A DNA stretch of 64,000 bases. Source: Chitinophagaceae bacterium. Its GTDB lineage: Bacteria > Bacteroidota > Bacteroidia > Chitinophagales > Chitinophagaceae. Positions 1-10,178 of this stretch are shown in pieces. Within the stretch, counting starts at the first letter, position 1. Every line of letters begins with the position of its first letter. The notes beneath the pieces are model-generated. The model did not search any database, was not told where the DNA came from, and saw nothing but the letters and a program-made list of their open reading frames with translations. Both the position numbers and the translations under genes were made by a program. Location: the NCBI GenBank assembly GCA_016722465.1, contig JADKJC010000001.1, forward strand, positions 868,001 to 932,000, in the 5' to 3' direction.

Positions 1-46
1 GTAATAGTGAAGGAAGAATAAAAATGAGCTGTAATTACGGCATCAG

Positions 47-3000
47 CTACTGCGGCGGTTCATCTTCCCTGTATTCGGTTTCATTTAATTCCTCGTTATT
101 CCCTTTTCCCAGTTTTATCTTCGGGTTTTCCTGGGTGCCGGTCACATTCATTGGTATGCCAATGATACCCAGTGGCGGTAAACCCAGCCGCATCTTCAGT
201 TTCAGGCGGCCATCAAAACTGGTCTGCCCTTCCATCCGCAGGCGGAAACCGGCCATTTTTATTTTAAACCGATCAAAAGTGATGATGTTGTTTTTGATCT
301 TACTCTTAATGTCCACCTTGCTTACATCCGGGTTTGCAATACTGTCTTTGCCGGTTTTGCTGCCCACCACAGCAAACAATTTAAAACCTTTCACTTTTAC
401 TTTTTTAACGCTCAATACACCACCACCTTCCAAAGACGGGTAGATGGGCTGCATATTTCCATCCAGCTTTCCCTTCACTGCATAATCGATTGATATGACT
501 CCCTGCGCCTTGCCTGCTGCAGTAGCCATATCACGGAACAGTTTTACAGAATCGTATGCTTTCTTTACGTCAAACTCTTTTGCATTGATCTTAAAATCAA
601 AGGAGGCTTTGTTGATACTGTTGCTGGTATACATGGCATCCAGGATTGTTTCGCTGCCAATTAAATTAAACCTGGTATTTCTTAGTGATAATACACCGTT
701 GTTCATGATCATATTTCCTTTGGCATTGTCAAGATTGATCCCGTTAAAAGCGACACGATTTGCATTGGCAGTTATTGAAATATCCAGGTTGGATGGTATT
801 ACTACAACACCTGTTTCAACCGAAGCTGTTTTGGATGAAGTATCTTTTATTGCTGCAGATGAATAAACCATCCATTCATCCACGTTAAAATAATCTGACT
901 GCAAATTGAAATTACCCTTCAAAACCCCTTTTGGCGACAACACATAATCAATCACATTTTGCATATAACCATTCATGCTCATATCGCTCTTGCCATAGGA
1001 TGCTTTAAAATTATTGAACCACATTTTATCCTGCTTAAAAGTAAATATCCCTTCTTTGATGATAAAAGGTTTGGGCAGGTATGTTGTGGTAGTGGCAATA
1101 TCTTTTAACTCCAATGTACCTTCATTATTCAGTTTATTGTATTGTTTATTGCCAGCATCGCTTTGCCTGCCCATCAAATGCAGGTTGGCTTTTACATAAC
1201 CACTCACATCAATACCTTTTTGAGAAAACACTTTGTATATTTTAGCAATATCCAGTTCGCCTTTTGCTTTTACATCATACAATATGTCTTCAAAATTTTT
1301 GAAGGAAGCATTTACGCTGAATGGTTTCCCTTCAAAATAAAAAGACGCCTGCGGAATGATAAACTCCTGGTCTTTTAAAGTACCCGCTGCACTGGTGGCT
1401 TTTGCTGTAACCTGTATATTGCTGATCGCAGTTGGATAATAAGCTGTTTTAATACTACCATTACTCAAACCAATATCCGCAACAGTGAGTGGGAATTTAT
1501 TTGTTTCTGCATCGTATTGCCCCTTTGCATTCATGTTCAGTTTCAGCAACCCCTTCAGGTCAAAATCTTTTAAAGGATAAACATTTTTTATTTCTGCAAG
1601 GTTGATACCGGCCTGCACATTGGCATTGATCATCATTTCTTTTAAACTGCTTACAGACAGGTGCCCTTTGATGAAATTGTTCAATGCTGCTGCTGAAAGA
1701 TCATTGATGCTGAAACCGGTATTCCTGTAATCATTATCTGCACAGGAGCTCTTTACATTGAAATTTATATTACTGATCGCCTGCGGGAGTGATGCATATT
1801 TGAGGTAGCCATTCTTTATTTGTGCATCCAGGTTAAATGATGGAATGCTCACCAATGCTTCTTCATGCCGTATGCTGTTGGGGTTGGCTCCCATTGCATA
1901 CTTTCCATTGGCAGTAAAATGCAGATCACATTTTCCCTGCAGGTCAACATCCTGCCAGCCAACTGCTTTATCCAGGTTAGCAAGATCCATGGATGCATTC
2001 ACCTTCGCATTCACTGTTGGATTGTTGATACCCTTTGTATTAATAACAGCACTGAAGTAATCTTTGGCAACAGTAAAGAAAACAGAATCCACTTTTACCT
2101 GTAAACTGTCCGGGTTGATAGCAGGGATTTTCGTTTGCAGGTTGAGGAATATATTGGAAACAGGAAAGGGCGCTTTATCATACTTCACATAACCTTCTCT
2201 TATTTTCATATCAAAAGTAAGATCGGGCATTTGATTGGTGGACGTAATGAATGCACCTTTTAATTTCAGCAGCAGGTCCGTCTTTCCTTTGATGGTAGTA
2301 TTTTTTTGCCAGCTGATGTATTGGGCAGGCAATGCTGTTACAAAATCATCCAGCCCGCTGTTGGTGGAAGTAACATTGAAATCAAGGTCATAGCCATTCT
2401 TTAAAAAATCCAGCTTGCCGGTAAATTCCACCGGCAGTTTGTTGATCCTGAGTTTGTTTTTTTGAAAGATAAAGGAAAAGGAGTTGGTGTTGATCTTTGT
2501 GATGAGGTCAGCATTCACCGATTTATTTTTCAGGTAGCTTTCATCATCAAAAGAAAAGTCCAGTGAATCAATATTGATATTGCTGTTGAGATCAAAGATC
2601 GCAGCACTTAAATCCCCGTCACCTTTATAATTGAATCCTCTTGCGTCAATCAGCATCGGGAGCGATCTGTCATCATAAACAATGTGGCTGTTCTTTATCC
2701 TGATCCTTTCAAGCCTCAATGCTGTACCTGCCGTATCTGTTAAATCTGCTGTATTTTTTTTTACTGGTTTGTACACATTGTAATTGGCCTCTCCTTTTTC
2801 ATTTACCAGCACATGTATTTCAGCATCAGCCAGGAATATTTTATCAATATTCACTTTTTTATCAAACAGCAGGCTCCGGATATTGATGCCAAACGAAATC
2901 TTTCTTGCAGCCACCAGGGTGTCTTTTTTAAAAGGTGTTGAACCTTTCAAACTGAAGTCAAACAGCGAAACGGTGAGTGAAGGAAAATGCTCAAAGAAGG

Positions 3001-3184
3001 ACAACCGCACTTTTGAAAAATTCATTTCCCCGTCAATGCTTTCATTAGTCCAGTTTTTTACTTTTTCTGCCACCGTGCCGGGGAACAGGATGGGTATTAA
3101 AAACAACAACAGCAGCATACTGCCAATTGAAATGCCGGTGATCTTGAGCGTTTTTGATATGATGAGTTTAAGGGAGTTTTTCAC
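47..3184 (-). CDS. AsmA-like outer-envelope biogenesis protein
   Basis: Very large protein of 1045 residues with one N-terminal membrane anchor (about residues 8-35, rich in I, L and F) followed by a long periplasmic region. The first 130 residues, with the pattern of an anchor followed by NWTNESIDGEMNFSKVRLS, match the N-terminus of AsmA-family proteins, and the C-terminal third (VKKVKVKGFKL, then DRFKIKMAGFRLRMEGQTSFDG) looks like the AsmA C-terminal domain. AsmA-like proteins are bridge-like lipid-transfer relatives (TamB, YhdP) thought to act between inner and outer membrane; the exact role here is inferred from family only. The protein ends in an acidic tail (EYREDEPPQ). It is transcribed alone toward the window edge, so any downstream partner is not visible. 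Confidence 0.85.
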   Translation of the reverse strand: MKNSLKLIISKTLKITGISIGSMLLLLFLIPILFPGTVAEKVKNWTNESIDGEMNFSKVRLSFFEHFPSLTVSLFDFSLKGSTPFKKDTLVAARKISFGINIRSLLFDKKVNIDKIFLADAEIHVLVNEKGEANYNVYKPVKKNTADLTDTAGTALRLERIRIKNSHIVYDDRSLPMLIDARGFNYKGDGDLSAAIFDLNSNINIDSLDFSFDDESYLKNKSVNADLITKINTNSFSFIFQKNKLRINKLPVEFTGKLDFLKNGYDLDFNVTSTNSGLDDFVTALPAQYISWQKNTTIKGKTDLLLKLKGAFITSTNQMPDLTFDMKIREGYVKYDKAPFPVSNIFLNLQTKIPAINPDSLQVKVDSVFFTVAKDYFSAVINTKGINNPTVNAKVNASMDLANLDKAVGWQDVDLQGKCDLHFTANGKYAMGANPNSIRHEEALVSIPSFNLDAQIKNGYLKYASLPQAISNINFNVKSSCADNDYRNTGFSINDLSAAALNNFIKGHLSVSSLKEMMINANVQAGINLAEIKNVYPLKDFDLKGLLKLNMNAKGQYDAETNKFPLTVADIGLSNGSIKTAYYPTAISNIQVTAKATSAAGTLKDQEFIIPQASFYFEGKPFSVNASFKNFEDILYDVKAKGELDIAKIYKVFSQKGIDVSGYVKANLHLMGRQSDAGNKQYNKLNNEGTLELKDIATTTTYLPKPFIIKEGIFTFKQDKMWFNNFKASYGKSDMSMNGYMQNVIDYVLSPKGVLKGNFNLQSDYFNVDEWMVYSSAAIKDTSSKTASVETGVVVIPSNLDISITANANRVAFNGINLDNAKGNMIMNNGVLSLRNTRFNLIGSETILDAMYTSNSINKASFDFKINAKEFDVKKAYDSVKLFRDMATAAGKAQGVISIDYAVKGKLDGNMQPIYPSLEGGGVLSVKKVKVKGFKLFAVVGSKTGKDSIANPDVSKVDIKSKIKNNIITFDRFKIKMAGFRLRMEGQTSFDGRLKLKMRLGLPPLGIIGIPMNVTGTQENPKIKLGKGNNEELNETEYREDEPPQ

Positions 3185-3505
3185 CGGGCAAATTTAAGGT
3201 GCATTATCATTCAACGAAATATTGTTGTCTGATTATTATTTTAAGCCAAAGAAACAGTTTGTAACAATAACAGATCAAAACGTTATTTCATTTTAAGTAC
3301 TATTGTATTTGCTATACCATCGGATGCAGAAATTTAAAGCTTTCAACCTTAGTAGAAAAGCACATACCAGTAACCTGATAGATCATTAACCTCAATTGTT
3401 AGTATGCCACATATAAAACAAAGCAACTTGCCAAGAACTGCGTAAATACACTTGAATAATCTCAGCGTTTTTTTGAAAAAGGCATATTCGGGAGGGATGG
3501 TATAA
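3185..3505. other. Intergenic spacer without recognised features
   Basis: About 320 bases between the AsmA-like gene and the end of the WG-repeat gene, both on the minus strand. It is AT-rich and presumably holds the AsmA-like promoter. I see no tRNA, no strong hairpin with a T-run and no convincing small reading frame. Confidence 0.5.
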
Positions 3506-4672
3506 TCAGTTTATCTTATTCCCTGCTTTATCTATATAATATCTTTCAGCGTTTAACCGTATCCATGCTCTTCCATTATAAAAGTCTTCCACGCTATCAT
3601 ACTGCGAGACTATTACAACTTTGCCGGTTTTATCTATAAAGCCCCATTTACCATTGAGTTTTACTGCAGCCATTCCTTCTGAGAATGAATTAGCCTGTTC
3701 AAAACTTCCAGGAATATTTTTTCCTGCCCTATCCATAAAGGCAAAAGAAGTCATACCGGTTTGCTTTAAGGCCAGCCCTTCTGAATAAGGCCATATCTCG
3801 TAAATTCCAAAAGGTATTACCAATGTTCCGGCCGTGTCTATTACTCCCCAATTAGAATAACTTTTAACTGCTGCCATGCCTTCAGAAAAGCTTTTTACTT
3901 TATCGTAAGTACTGGTGTTTATTTTTTTTCCCGCAGGGTTAATGAATAACCATTTATAAGATGAATTTTTAACAGACGCAAAACCTTTTGCAAATGTTTC
4001 AGATACATCATCATATACTTCAGGAATTACTTGCTCACCTTTATTATTTATAAACCCCCAACTGCTGCCCTTGGTATTAACTGCGGCAAGTCCAGTGGAG
4101 AATTCTCCTACTTTATAGTAAGTGCAGGGAGTTATCTCTGCGCCTTTTGTATCAACGAATCCCCATCTTCGGTTCATGCTTACTGCTGCGGCACCGTCAT
4201 GAAATTCAGCCGCTACATGATCGTACTGAAGCCGTACCACTTCTTCACCTTTTTTGTTTATATAGCCCCATTTACCGTAAACTTTAACTGCAGCAAGCCC
4301 CCCGGAAAAATACTTTACAGCTTCGTATACAGGAGGCACTACCATTTTACCAGTGTTGTCTATAAAGCCCCACATGTTCACTCTTTTAACAGCGGCAAGT
4401 CCATCATAGAAACCTGCAGTATTATCATAAGTACAGGGAACTATGAGCTTGCCTGCACGATTTATATAGCCCCATTTACCCATTAATTTTACAGCAGCCT
4501 TGTCATCATTAAAGGAATAGATGTCATCATAAATAGCTTCAACTATTATTTTACCCCCTTCATCACGCAATCCATATTTTCCGTCTTTTTCAAAACTGAG
4601 AGATGCACCGGTTTGCGCCATTGCCCCCATAGAAGACAATGTAATGAATACTACCAGGATAATTTTCTTCAT
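3506..4672 (-). CDS. Secreted WG-repeat protein
   Basis: 388 residues starting with a clear signal peptide (MKKIILVVFITLSSMGAMAQ, cleavage likely after the Ala before Gln). The rest is about eleven tandem units of roughly 30-35 residues, each with a core such as KWGYIN.GK or MWGFID.TGK followed by IVP..YD and then GLAAVK. This is the WG beta-propeller-like repeat family, whose members are exported or surface proteins of unknown ligand. Two units are degenerate (SFAFMDRAGK and RYYIDKAGN). It lies 12 bases downstream of the small secreted protein at 4685-5191, so the two are likely co-transcribed. A third gene of the neighbourhood, on the opposite strand, is a shorter WG-repeat protein. Confidence 0.85.
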   Translation of the reverse strand: MKKIILVVFITLSSMGAMAQTGASLSFEKDGKYGLRDEGGKIIVEAIYDDIYSFNDDKAAVKLMGKWGYINRAGKLIVPCTYDNTAGFYDGLAAVKRVNMWGFIDNTGKMVVPPVYEAVKYFSGGLAAVKVYGKWGYINKKGEEVVRLQYDHVAAEFHDGAAAVSMNRRWGFVDTKGAEITPCTYYKVGEFSTGLAAVNTKGSSWGFINNKGEQVIPEVYDDVSETFAKGFASVKNSSYKWLFINPAGKKINTSTYDKVKSFSEGMAAVKSYSNWGVIDTAGTLVIPFGIYEIWPYSEGLALKQTGMTSFAFMDRAGKNIPGSFEQANSFSEGMAAVKLNGKWGFIDKTGKVVIVSQYDSVEDFYNGRAWIRLNAERYYIDKAGNKIN

Positions 4673-4684
4673 TATTATAATTTT

Positions 4685-5191
4685 TTAAAGTTCGTTTTTT
4701 TGCTGTGTTAAATTTATGAAGTAAGAATTGCCGGTATTCACAAAAAATAACAAGGACTCAGACTTGTCGGATTTTACAAACCCAATGATTCTCTTTAACT
4801 TGGCCGAGGCTTGTACTTTGGCTTTAAGTTCTGGATCTGTATCTGAATCCTTTTTTATCATGCCCAGCATACTTGCCATTTTGGTATAATATGCAAGCAA
4901 TGATTCTAAATCAGGAGGGAGTGTGCCTTCATTATTAGGAGCGGCTCTCAATGTCATCCTACCTTTTCCGTTTGCCTGTAAAATGAATGTGGTAAACCCC
5001 TCAAGGCTTTTTTTGCATTGATAATATGTTTCCCCGTTTGCAGACTCACTAACAAAACGCCCTTTTAATTCTGAAAAATATGAATTTTGCAATTCATTTA
5101 GTTGTGTTTCGAATGTTTTTGACTGTGCATTTACTGTTGCAAGGGAAATTGCAAATAAAATAAATAACAATATTGGTTTAACTGGCTTCAT
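4685..5191 (-). CDS. Secreted protein of unknown function
   Basis: 168 residues with an N-terminal signal peptide (PILLFILFAISLATVNAQ). The mature part is mixed alpha/beta with a lone cysteine in YYQCKKSLEG; no repeats or catalytic motifs were recognised. It precedes the WG-repeat gene by 12 bases on the same strand and probably shares its promoter. The C-terminal stretch ESLLFFVNTGNSYFINLTQ is hydrophobic but too broken to be a convincing membrane helix. I do not recognise the family; a periplasmic or outer-membrane-associated role is inferred only from the signal peptide and context. Confidence 0.7.
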   Translation of the reverse strand: MKPVKPILLFILFAISLATVNAQSKTFETQLNELQNSYFSELKGRFVSESANGETYYQCKKSLEGFTTFILQANGKGRMTLRAAPNNEGTLPPDLESLLAYYTKMASMLGMIKKDSDTDPELKAKVQASAKLKRIIGFVKSDKSESLLFFVNTGNSYFINLTQQKNEL

Positions 5192-5515
5192 GTACTTTGT
5201 ATTTATTGATGAATTAGTGCATTTATTATATGCTGCTTTCAGCTAATGTTTAAATAAGACAACCATTTTTTCTATAAATACAACTCAGTTTCAGGCAGAT
5301 CACACACTCAACTTCAGCGGGGGGAAATTAAAGAAAGTAAGAAAGCATTTATTGAAGACAACGCACAATTTCGACTATTACAAATGAAATACCTAAATTT
5401 TAATTCTTAAGTCTATCTTCATAAAATTAAAGTAGTCAATATTATTCCAGCCTCGCTATTGTAATTCACCCCACTAAAGGCTTATTAAATATTTTTCAAC
5501 CTAACCTCTATTAAA
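5192..5515. other. Divergent promoter region between secreted-protein genes
   Basis: About 320 bases of AT-rich sequence separating the minus-strand pair (4685-5191 and 3506-4672) from the plus-strand WG-repeat gene. It must contain promoters for both directions. I found no clear TAnnTTTG box at a convincing distance and no strong palindrome. Confidence 0.45.
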
Positions 5516-6304
5516 ATGATAAAGAAAATCACAATTCTTAAATGCTACTTCGTCTTTATCTTATTTCTTTTTTTTGCCATAACCAGTTTAAACGCACAGG
5601 TAAAAGGTGTGGAAGGGAAAAATGGGAAGTGGGGGTTGGTTAATGGTTCAGGAAAAATGATTACCCCTTACCTCTATAATGGTGTTTCCGGTGATGGACG
5701 ATTTTCGGATGAACTGCTAAGTGTAAGCCTTAATGGTAAATGGGGGAGCATTGACACAACTGGAAAAGTTGTTATCCCAATAAAATATAATGATTGCGGG
5801 CCATTTAAATATGGTGTAGGCACAATCTGGTTAGGAGAAAAATGTGGTTTAATTGACAAAACAGGGAAAATAATAATAGCTCCCAATAAATTTGACATGC
5901 TTACAATTCTAGATGCAAATTATATTCAAACTCGTTTACATCAAAGTCAAACTAATGGAATAGTCACTACAAAGGGATATGAAATTCTACCTTGCATTTA
6001 CCTGGAATTAATGGGGGTAGCTCAAAAAAATGAATTAAGATGGCTTGTTAGGAAGGATAAAAAAAGGGGCTTCTACAATGATGCTTTTGAAATTGTTATC
6101 CCTTGTATTTACGATGATGAAAGCAACAGCCGTTTTAGTGAAGGAACTGCTCCAGTAGCACTTAATAAAAAATGGGGGTTTATAGACATGACCGGAAAAG
6201 TTGTTATACCCCTTGTAAATGAAATGGCCAATATATTAAATGGAAAATTCTATATTAGATTAAATGGCGAGCTGATTGAAATACCTAACCCAACAAAGAA
6301 ATAG
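5516..6304 (+). CDS. Secreted WG-repeat protein, short form
   Basis: 262 residues with a signal peptide (hydrophobic FVFILFLFFAITSLNAQ) and about six WG-type units: KWGLVN.SGK, KWGSIDTTGK, KCGLIDKTGK, two degenerate units, and KWGFIDMTGK near the C-terminus. The gene is visibly more AT-rich than the neighbouring housekeeping genes. It sits head-to-head with the longer WG-repeat gene pair. Related repeats on both sides of one promoter region suggest local duplication and divergence or acquisition as a block. Ligand and role are unknown. It has no close downstream partner on its strand. Confidence 0.8.
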   Translation: MIKKITILKCYFVFILFLFFAITSLNAQVKGVEGKNGKWGLVNGSGKMITPYLYNGVSGDGRFSDELLSVSLNGKWGSIDTTGKVVIPIKYNDCGPFKYGVGTIWLGEKCGLIDKTGKIIIAPNKFDMLTILDANYIQTRLHQSQTNGIVTTKGYEILPCIYLELMGVAQKNELRWLVRKDKKRGFYNDAFEIVIPCIYDDESNSRFSEGTAPVALNKKWGFIDMTGKVVIPLVNEMANILNGKFYIRLNGELIEIPNPTKK

Positions 6305-6602
6305 TCTTCAATTTTAATTCTGAAATGTCAGGTTATTACTGATCATCTTCCGTTTTATACAAACAACATAGGTATCTTTCAAAAGCTGGACGTACGGAAG
6401 TCTATTTACCAGCCTTCGCAAACACTTGTTAGTTATACGCAATTTTCATTTCCCCGAAATAAGGAAATAAGGTTAAATACTCTATTCTATTTTTTTTCTG
6501 CTAAGGTTTAAAGGGTTGATATAGCATCTGTAATATGAATTATTAAACCCATTTACGTTACTATCCTTATAAGATTAATAATTTCCCTGTTAACCAAATA
6601 AC
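6305..6602. other. Intergenic spacer between convergent genes
   Basis: About 300 AT-rich bases between the convergent WG-repeat gene and nrdJ. No gene seen. The stretch around 6419-6440 (TTGTTAGTTATACGC) superficially resembles gene-cassette flanks but no paired arm or integrase supports that. Confidence 0.4.
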
Positions 6603-6628
6603 AAACGCCGCTTAAATAAGCGACGTTT
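6603..6628 (-). terminator. Hairpin terminator downstream of nrdJ
   Basis: Inverted repeat AAACGCCGCTTA / TAAGCGACGTTT with a two-base loop and one mismatched pair. It lies 28 bases beyond the nrdJ stop on the minus strand. The T-run is short in either orientation, so it may serve both convergent genes. Confidence 0.6.
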
Positions 6629-6655
6629 TGATATATACTTTGTTACTTACAACCA

Positions 6656-9600
6656 TTAGCTGCAACCCATGCTGTTACCGCAGTTCAAACATTTGTAGCA
6701 TGTACCGCTTCTGATGGTGATATGTCCACAGGTATTACAGGCTGGTGCATCGCTCTGCATACTCTTCAGGTAATTCTGTGTGCTGTCTCCGCTTTTTTGC
6801 GCCCTGGCAGAAGAGGACTGCACATTGCCTGCTGGAGAGGAACTACCGGTTACCCTTACCTCACTCAGCTCTGGCTTTCTTTCACCGATGGTTGGTGTTG
6901 ACTGGTCCCAAACTTCATTTCCCAAATTTTCAACTTCCGGTTTGTCTAACACATGAACCAGGTCTGTACGGCCTAAGTATTCATAAGCCAGTGAACGGAA
7001 GATGAGGTCAATGATAGAAGTGGTGGTCTTGATATTCGGATGATCTACCATACCGGCCGGTTCAAAACGGGTGAATACAAATTTCTCCACAAACTCTTCC
7101 AGCGGCACACCATATTGCAAACCGATAGAGATGGCAATGGCAAAACAGTTGAGCATACTGCGTACAGTAGCGCCTTCTTTTGCCATGTCGATGAAGATTT
7201 CTCCAACAGTTCCATCACTATATTCCCCGGTACGGAGGAACAATGCCTGCCCGTTGATCTTTGCTTTTTGTGTAAAGCCACGGCGTTTGGCCGGTAATGT
7301 TTTGCGTTCAACAATTTTAGCGAGGCGGCCTTTGAACACGGTATCAGGACTGCTCTGCATGCGCTTGCTTACTTCATCCAGCAATTCATCCACCGTCAGC
7401 TTGCTCATGTCAACGATCTGAGATTCGTTGGCCGTTGATAGTTGGTCGTTGGTCGTTACTTCTGCGGTGGCTTCTTCTTTTTCGTTGGTTGATTTTTTCT
7501 TGTCAGATTTATTGCTGAGCGGTTGGCTCAATTTAGAACCATCACGGTACAGTGCATTCGCTTTTAAACCAAGCTCCCAGCTTAACCTGTAGCAATCAGC
7601 GATTTCTTCTACTGTTGCTTCATTCGGCAGGTTGATTGTTTTGCTGATGGCGCCGCTTAAGAAGGGTTGTGCAGCACCCATCATACGGATATGCCCGTGT
7701 GCATGAATAAAGCGTTCGCCTTTTTGTCCGCACTTGTTAGCGCAATCAAATACAGCTAAATGTTCATCTTTTAAATATGGAGCACCTTCCACTGTCATGG
7801 TACCGCATATATAAATATTAGCCGCTTCAATTTCATCCTCTGTAAATCCTAATGCTTCCAGTAAGCTCCAGCCAAAATCATTGTAGTGCTCTGGCTTGAA
7901 TCCCAACCGTTGCATTGTTTCTTCACCAAAAGTAAATACGTTGAATACAAAGCCAATTTCAAAAGCGCTTCCTAAAGCAGCTTCTACTTTATCCAGTTCA
8001 GCTTTTGTAAATCCTTTGGCCAGTAAAGATGCTGTATTGATATAAGGCGAACCATTGAGTGTAGCATGTCCTTTTGCATAGTTTACAATCTCTTCCAGTT
8101 CTTTTTCACTGTACTTCAAATTGCGTAAGGCCGCAGGCACACTCTGGTTGATGATTTTGAAATAACCACCGCCACTTAATTTTTTAAATTTTACCAGGGC
8201 GAAATCAGGTTCAACACCCGTGGTATCGCAATCCATTACCAACCCGATCGTTCCTGTTGGAGCAATTACGGTTGTCTGTGCATTGCGGTAGCCATGTTTT
8301 TCACCCAGCTGTACTGCATCGTCCCATGCTTTGATAGCAGCAGTGAGTAAATAATCAGGGCAATATTTTGCGTTGATACCCTGTGGTTTTATTTCAATGC
8401 CTTCGTAAGCATCCTGTGCATCATAAGCCGCCGCACGGTGGTTACGCATTACACGGAGCATGTGTGTTTTATTTTCTTCGTACCTGTCAAATGCACCCAG
8501 GAAGGAAGCCATTTCTGCCGATGTTTTATAGGCAACGCCGGTCATGATTGCTGTGATAGCACCTGCAATACCCCTTGCCTGTTCACTGTCGTAAGGAATA
8601 CCGCTTACCATCAGCATAGAACCAAGGTTGGCATAACCCAATCCCAGTGTTCTGTAGTCGTATGATAATTGCGCTACTTCCTTTGAAGGAAACTGAGCCA
8701 TCAGTACAGATACTTCCAATACCACCGTCAATAAGCGGCAGGTATATTCAAACCCTTTTACATCAAAACTGTTATCGCTCTCTTCAAAGAAACGGCGCAG
8801 GTTTACAGAAGCAAGGTTACAGGCGGTATTGTCTAAGAACATGTACTCACTGCATGGATTGGAAGCCCTTATAGCGCCCCCTTCAGGGCAGGTATGCCAT
8901 TCGTTGATGGTAGTGTCGTATTGCGTTCCGGGGTCAGCACATTTCCATGCGGCATAAGTGATGTCTTTCCAAAGCTTTCTTGCTTTCACCGTTTTCATTA
9001 CACGGCCATCGCTTCTTCCTTTCAGTTCCCAATCGCCGTCTTCATCCAGCACTTTAAAAAATCCATTGGGGATACGAACAGAGTTATTGCTGTTTTGCCC
9101 GCTCACCGTACGGTATGCCTCACCTTCGTAATCGCTTGCATAACCTGCAGCGATCAACGCAGCTACTTTTTCTTCTTCTTCTACTTTCCAGTTTACAAAT
9201 TTTTCTATTTCAGGATGATCTAAATCAAGACAAACCATTTTAGCAGCACGCCTTGTAGTACCACCACTTTTAATTGCACCGGCAGCCCTGTCACCAATTT
9301 TCAGGAAACTCATCAAGCCGCTGGAAGTACCACCACCGCTTAATTTTTCTCCTTCGCCACGGATATTGCTGAAATTGGTGCCTACACCACTGCCATATTT
9401 GAATATTCTTGCTTCCCTTACCCAAAGGTCCATGATACCGCCTTCGTTCACCAGGTCATCATCCACGCTTAATATAAAGCAGGCGTGCGGCTGGGGACGT
9501 TCATACGCATTGGAAGATTTTTTCAGTTCGCCATCAACGGAATCAACATAGTAGTGACCCTGTGGTTTTCCGGTAATACCATAAACAGCATGCAGCCCTG

Positions 9601-10021
9601 TATTAAACCACTGGGGACTGTTGGGTACGCAGGCCTGGTTTAATATAGAGTACGCTAACTCATCATAAAATATCTGTGCATCCTTTTCAGAAGCAAAGTA
9701 TCCGTATTGTTCACCCCATATCCTCCAGCAGTGTGCCATACGGTGGGCCACCTGCCTTATGGTTGTTTCACGGCCCGTGCTGCCATCTGGTTGTGGCACC
9801 CCCGCTTTGCGGAAATATTTCTGTGCAAGAATATCTGTTGCAATCTGGCTCCATTGTTTGGGAACCTCTACGTTATCCATCTGAAATACCACTTTCCCAC
9901 TGGGGTCTTTAATTACAGATGTACGGTAATCATACTCGAACATATCATATGGCGATATGCCCTCTTTTGTGAACTGCCGGCTGAATTGCAGGCGGTTGGC
10001 GGTTTGGTTTCTTTTCGGCAT
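6656..10021 (-). CDS. nrdJ: Adenosylcobalamin-dependent (class II) ribonucleotide reductase
   Basis: 1121 residues. It reduces ribonucleotides to deoxyribonucleotides using an adenosylcobalamin-derived radical and does not need oxygen. The NPCSE active-site motif is at residues 388-392 (C390), preceded by GSGVGTNFS and GGGTSSGL, and followed by APTGTIGL. A Cys in PHACFILS near residue 180 is the likely partner of the redox pair. After the barrel comes a hydrophilic, low-complexity linker (about 830-880), then a further folded domain and a C-terminal zinc ribbon with four cysteines (CNTCGH...CYKCLNCG) ending MGCS, as in long Bacteroidota/actinobacterial-type NrdJ. It is monocistronic and divergent from dtd. 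No cobalamin riboswitch was recognised in the 270-base upstream region. Confidence 0.95.
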   Translation of the reverse strand: MPKRNQTANRLQFSRQFTKEGISPYDMFEYDYRTSVIKDPSGKVVFQMDNVEVPKQWSQIATDILAQKYFRKAGVPQPDGSTGRETTIRQVAHRMAHCWRIWGEQYGYFASEKDAQIFYDELAYSILNQACVPNSPQWFNTGLHAVYGITGKPQGHYYVDSVDGELKKSSNAYERPQPHACFILSVDDDLVNEGGIMDLWVREARIFKYGSGVGTNFSNIRGEGEKLSGGGTSSGLMSFLKIGDRAAGAIKSGGTTRRAAKMVCLDLDHPEIEKFVNWKVEEEEKVAALIAAGYASDYEGEAYRTVSGQNSNNSVRIPNGFFKVLDEDGDWELKGRSDGRVMKTVKARKLWKDITYAAWKCADPGTQYDTTINEWHTCPEGGAIRASNPCSEYMFLDNTACNLASVNLRRFFEESDNSFDVKGFEYTCRLLTVVLEVSVLMAQFPSKEVAQLSYDYRTLGLGYANLGSMLMVSGIPYDSEQARGIAGAITAIMTGVAYKTSAEMASFLGAFDRYEENKTHMLRVMRNHRAAAYDAQDAYEGIEIKPQGINAKYCPDYLLTAAIKAWDDAVQLGEKHGYRNAQTTVIAPTGTIGLVMDCDTTGVEPDFALVKFKKLSGGGYFKIINQSVPAALRNLKYSEKELEEIVNYAKGHATLNGSPYINTASLLAKGFTKAELDKVEAALGSAFEIGFVFNVFTFGEETMQRLGFKPEHYNDFGWSLLEALGFTEDEIEAANIYICGTMTVEGAPYLKDEHLAVFDCANKCGQKGERFIHAHGHIRMMGAAQPFLSGAISKTINLPNEATVEEIADCYRLSWELGLKANALYRDGSKLSQPLSNKSDKKKSTNEKEEATAEVTTNDQLSTANESQIVDMSKLTVDELLDEVSKRMQSSPDTVFKGRLAKIVERKTLPAKRRGFTQKAKINGQALFLRTGEYSDGTVGEIFIDMAKEGATVRSMLNCFAIAISIGLQYGVPLEEFVEKFVFTRFEPAGMVDHPNIKTTTSIIDLIFRSLAYEYLGRTDLVHVLDKPEVENLGNEVWDQSTPTIGERKPELSEVRVTGSSSPAGNVQSSSARAQKSGDSTQNYLKSMQSDAPACNTCGHITIRSGTCYKCLNCGNSMGCS

Positions 10022-10178
10022 AATTATAAAGACTGGGGTTAGTAGGTTATCAAATCGTTAACAAGGCAACGAAAATATCTGTTGTACTTCATTCTTTTGA
10101 TTCTTAAATATTAACAGTTGTGGAAAAAGAATGTGCAAAAATTGATTAGTCAAACAGGCGTTGCTTTTCATGAGTTTT

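Noticed and set aside
6400..6445. TTGTTAGTTATACGC stretch reminiscent of gene-cassette recombination sites
   Set aside because: No complementary second half, no integrase gene and no cassette-like array; a chance match is more likely.
7045..9912. Several long plus-strand open frames inside nrdJ
   Set aside because: They are antisense shadows of a strongly conserved gene and show no recognisable protein features.
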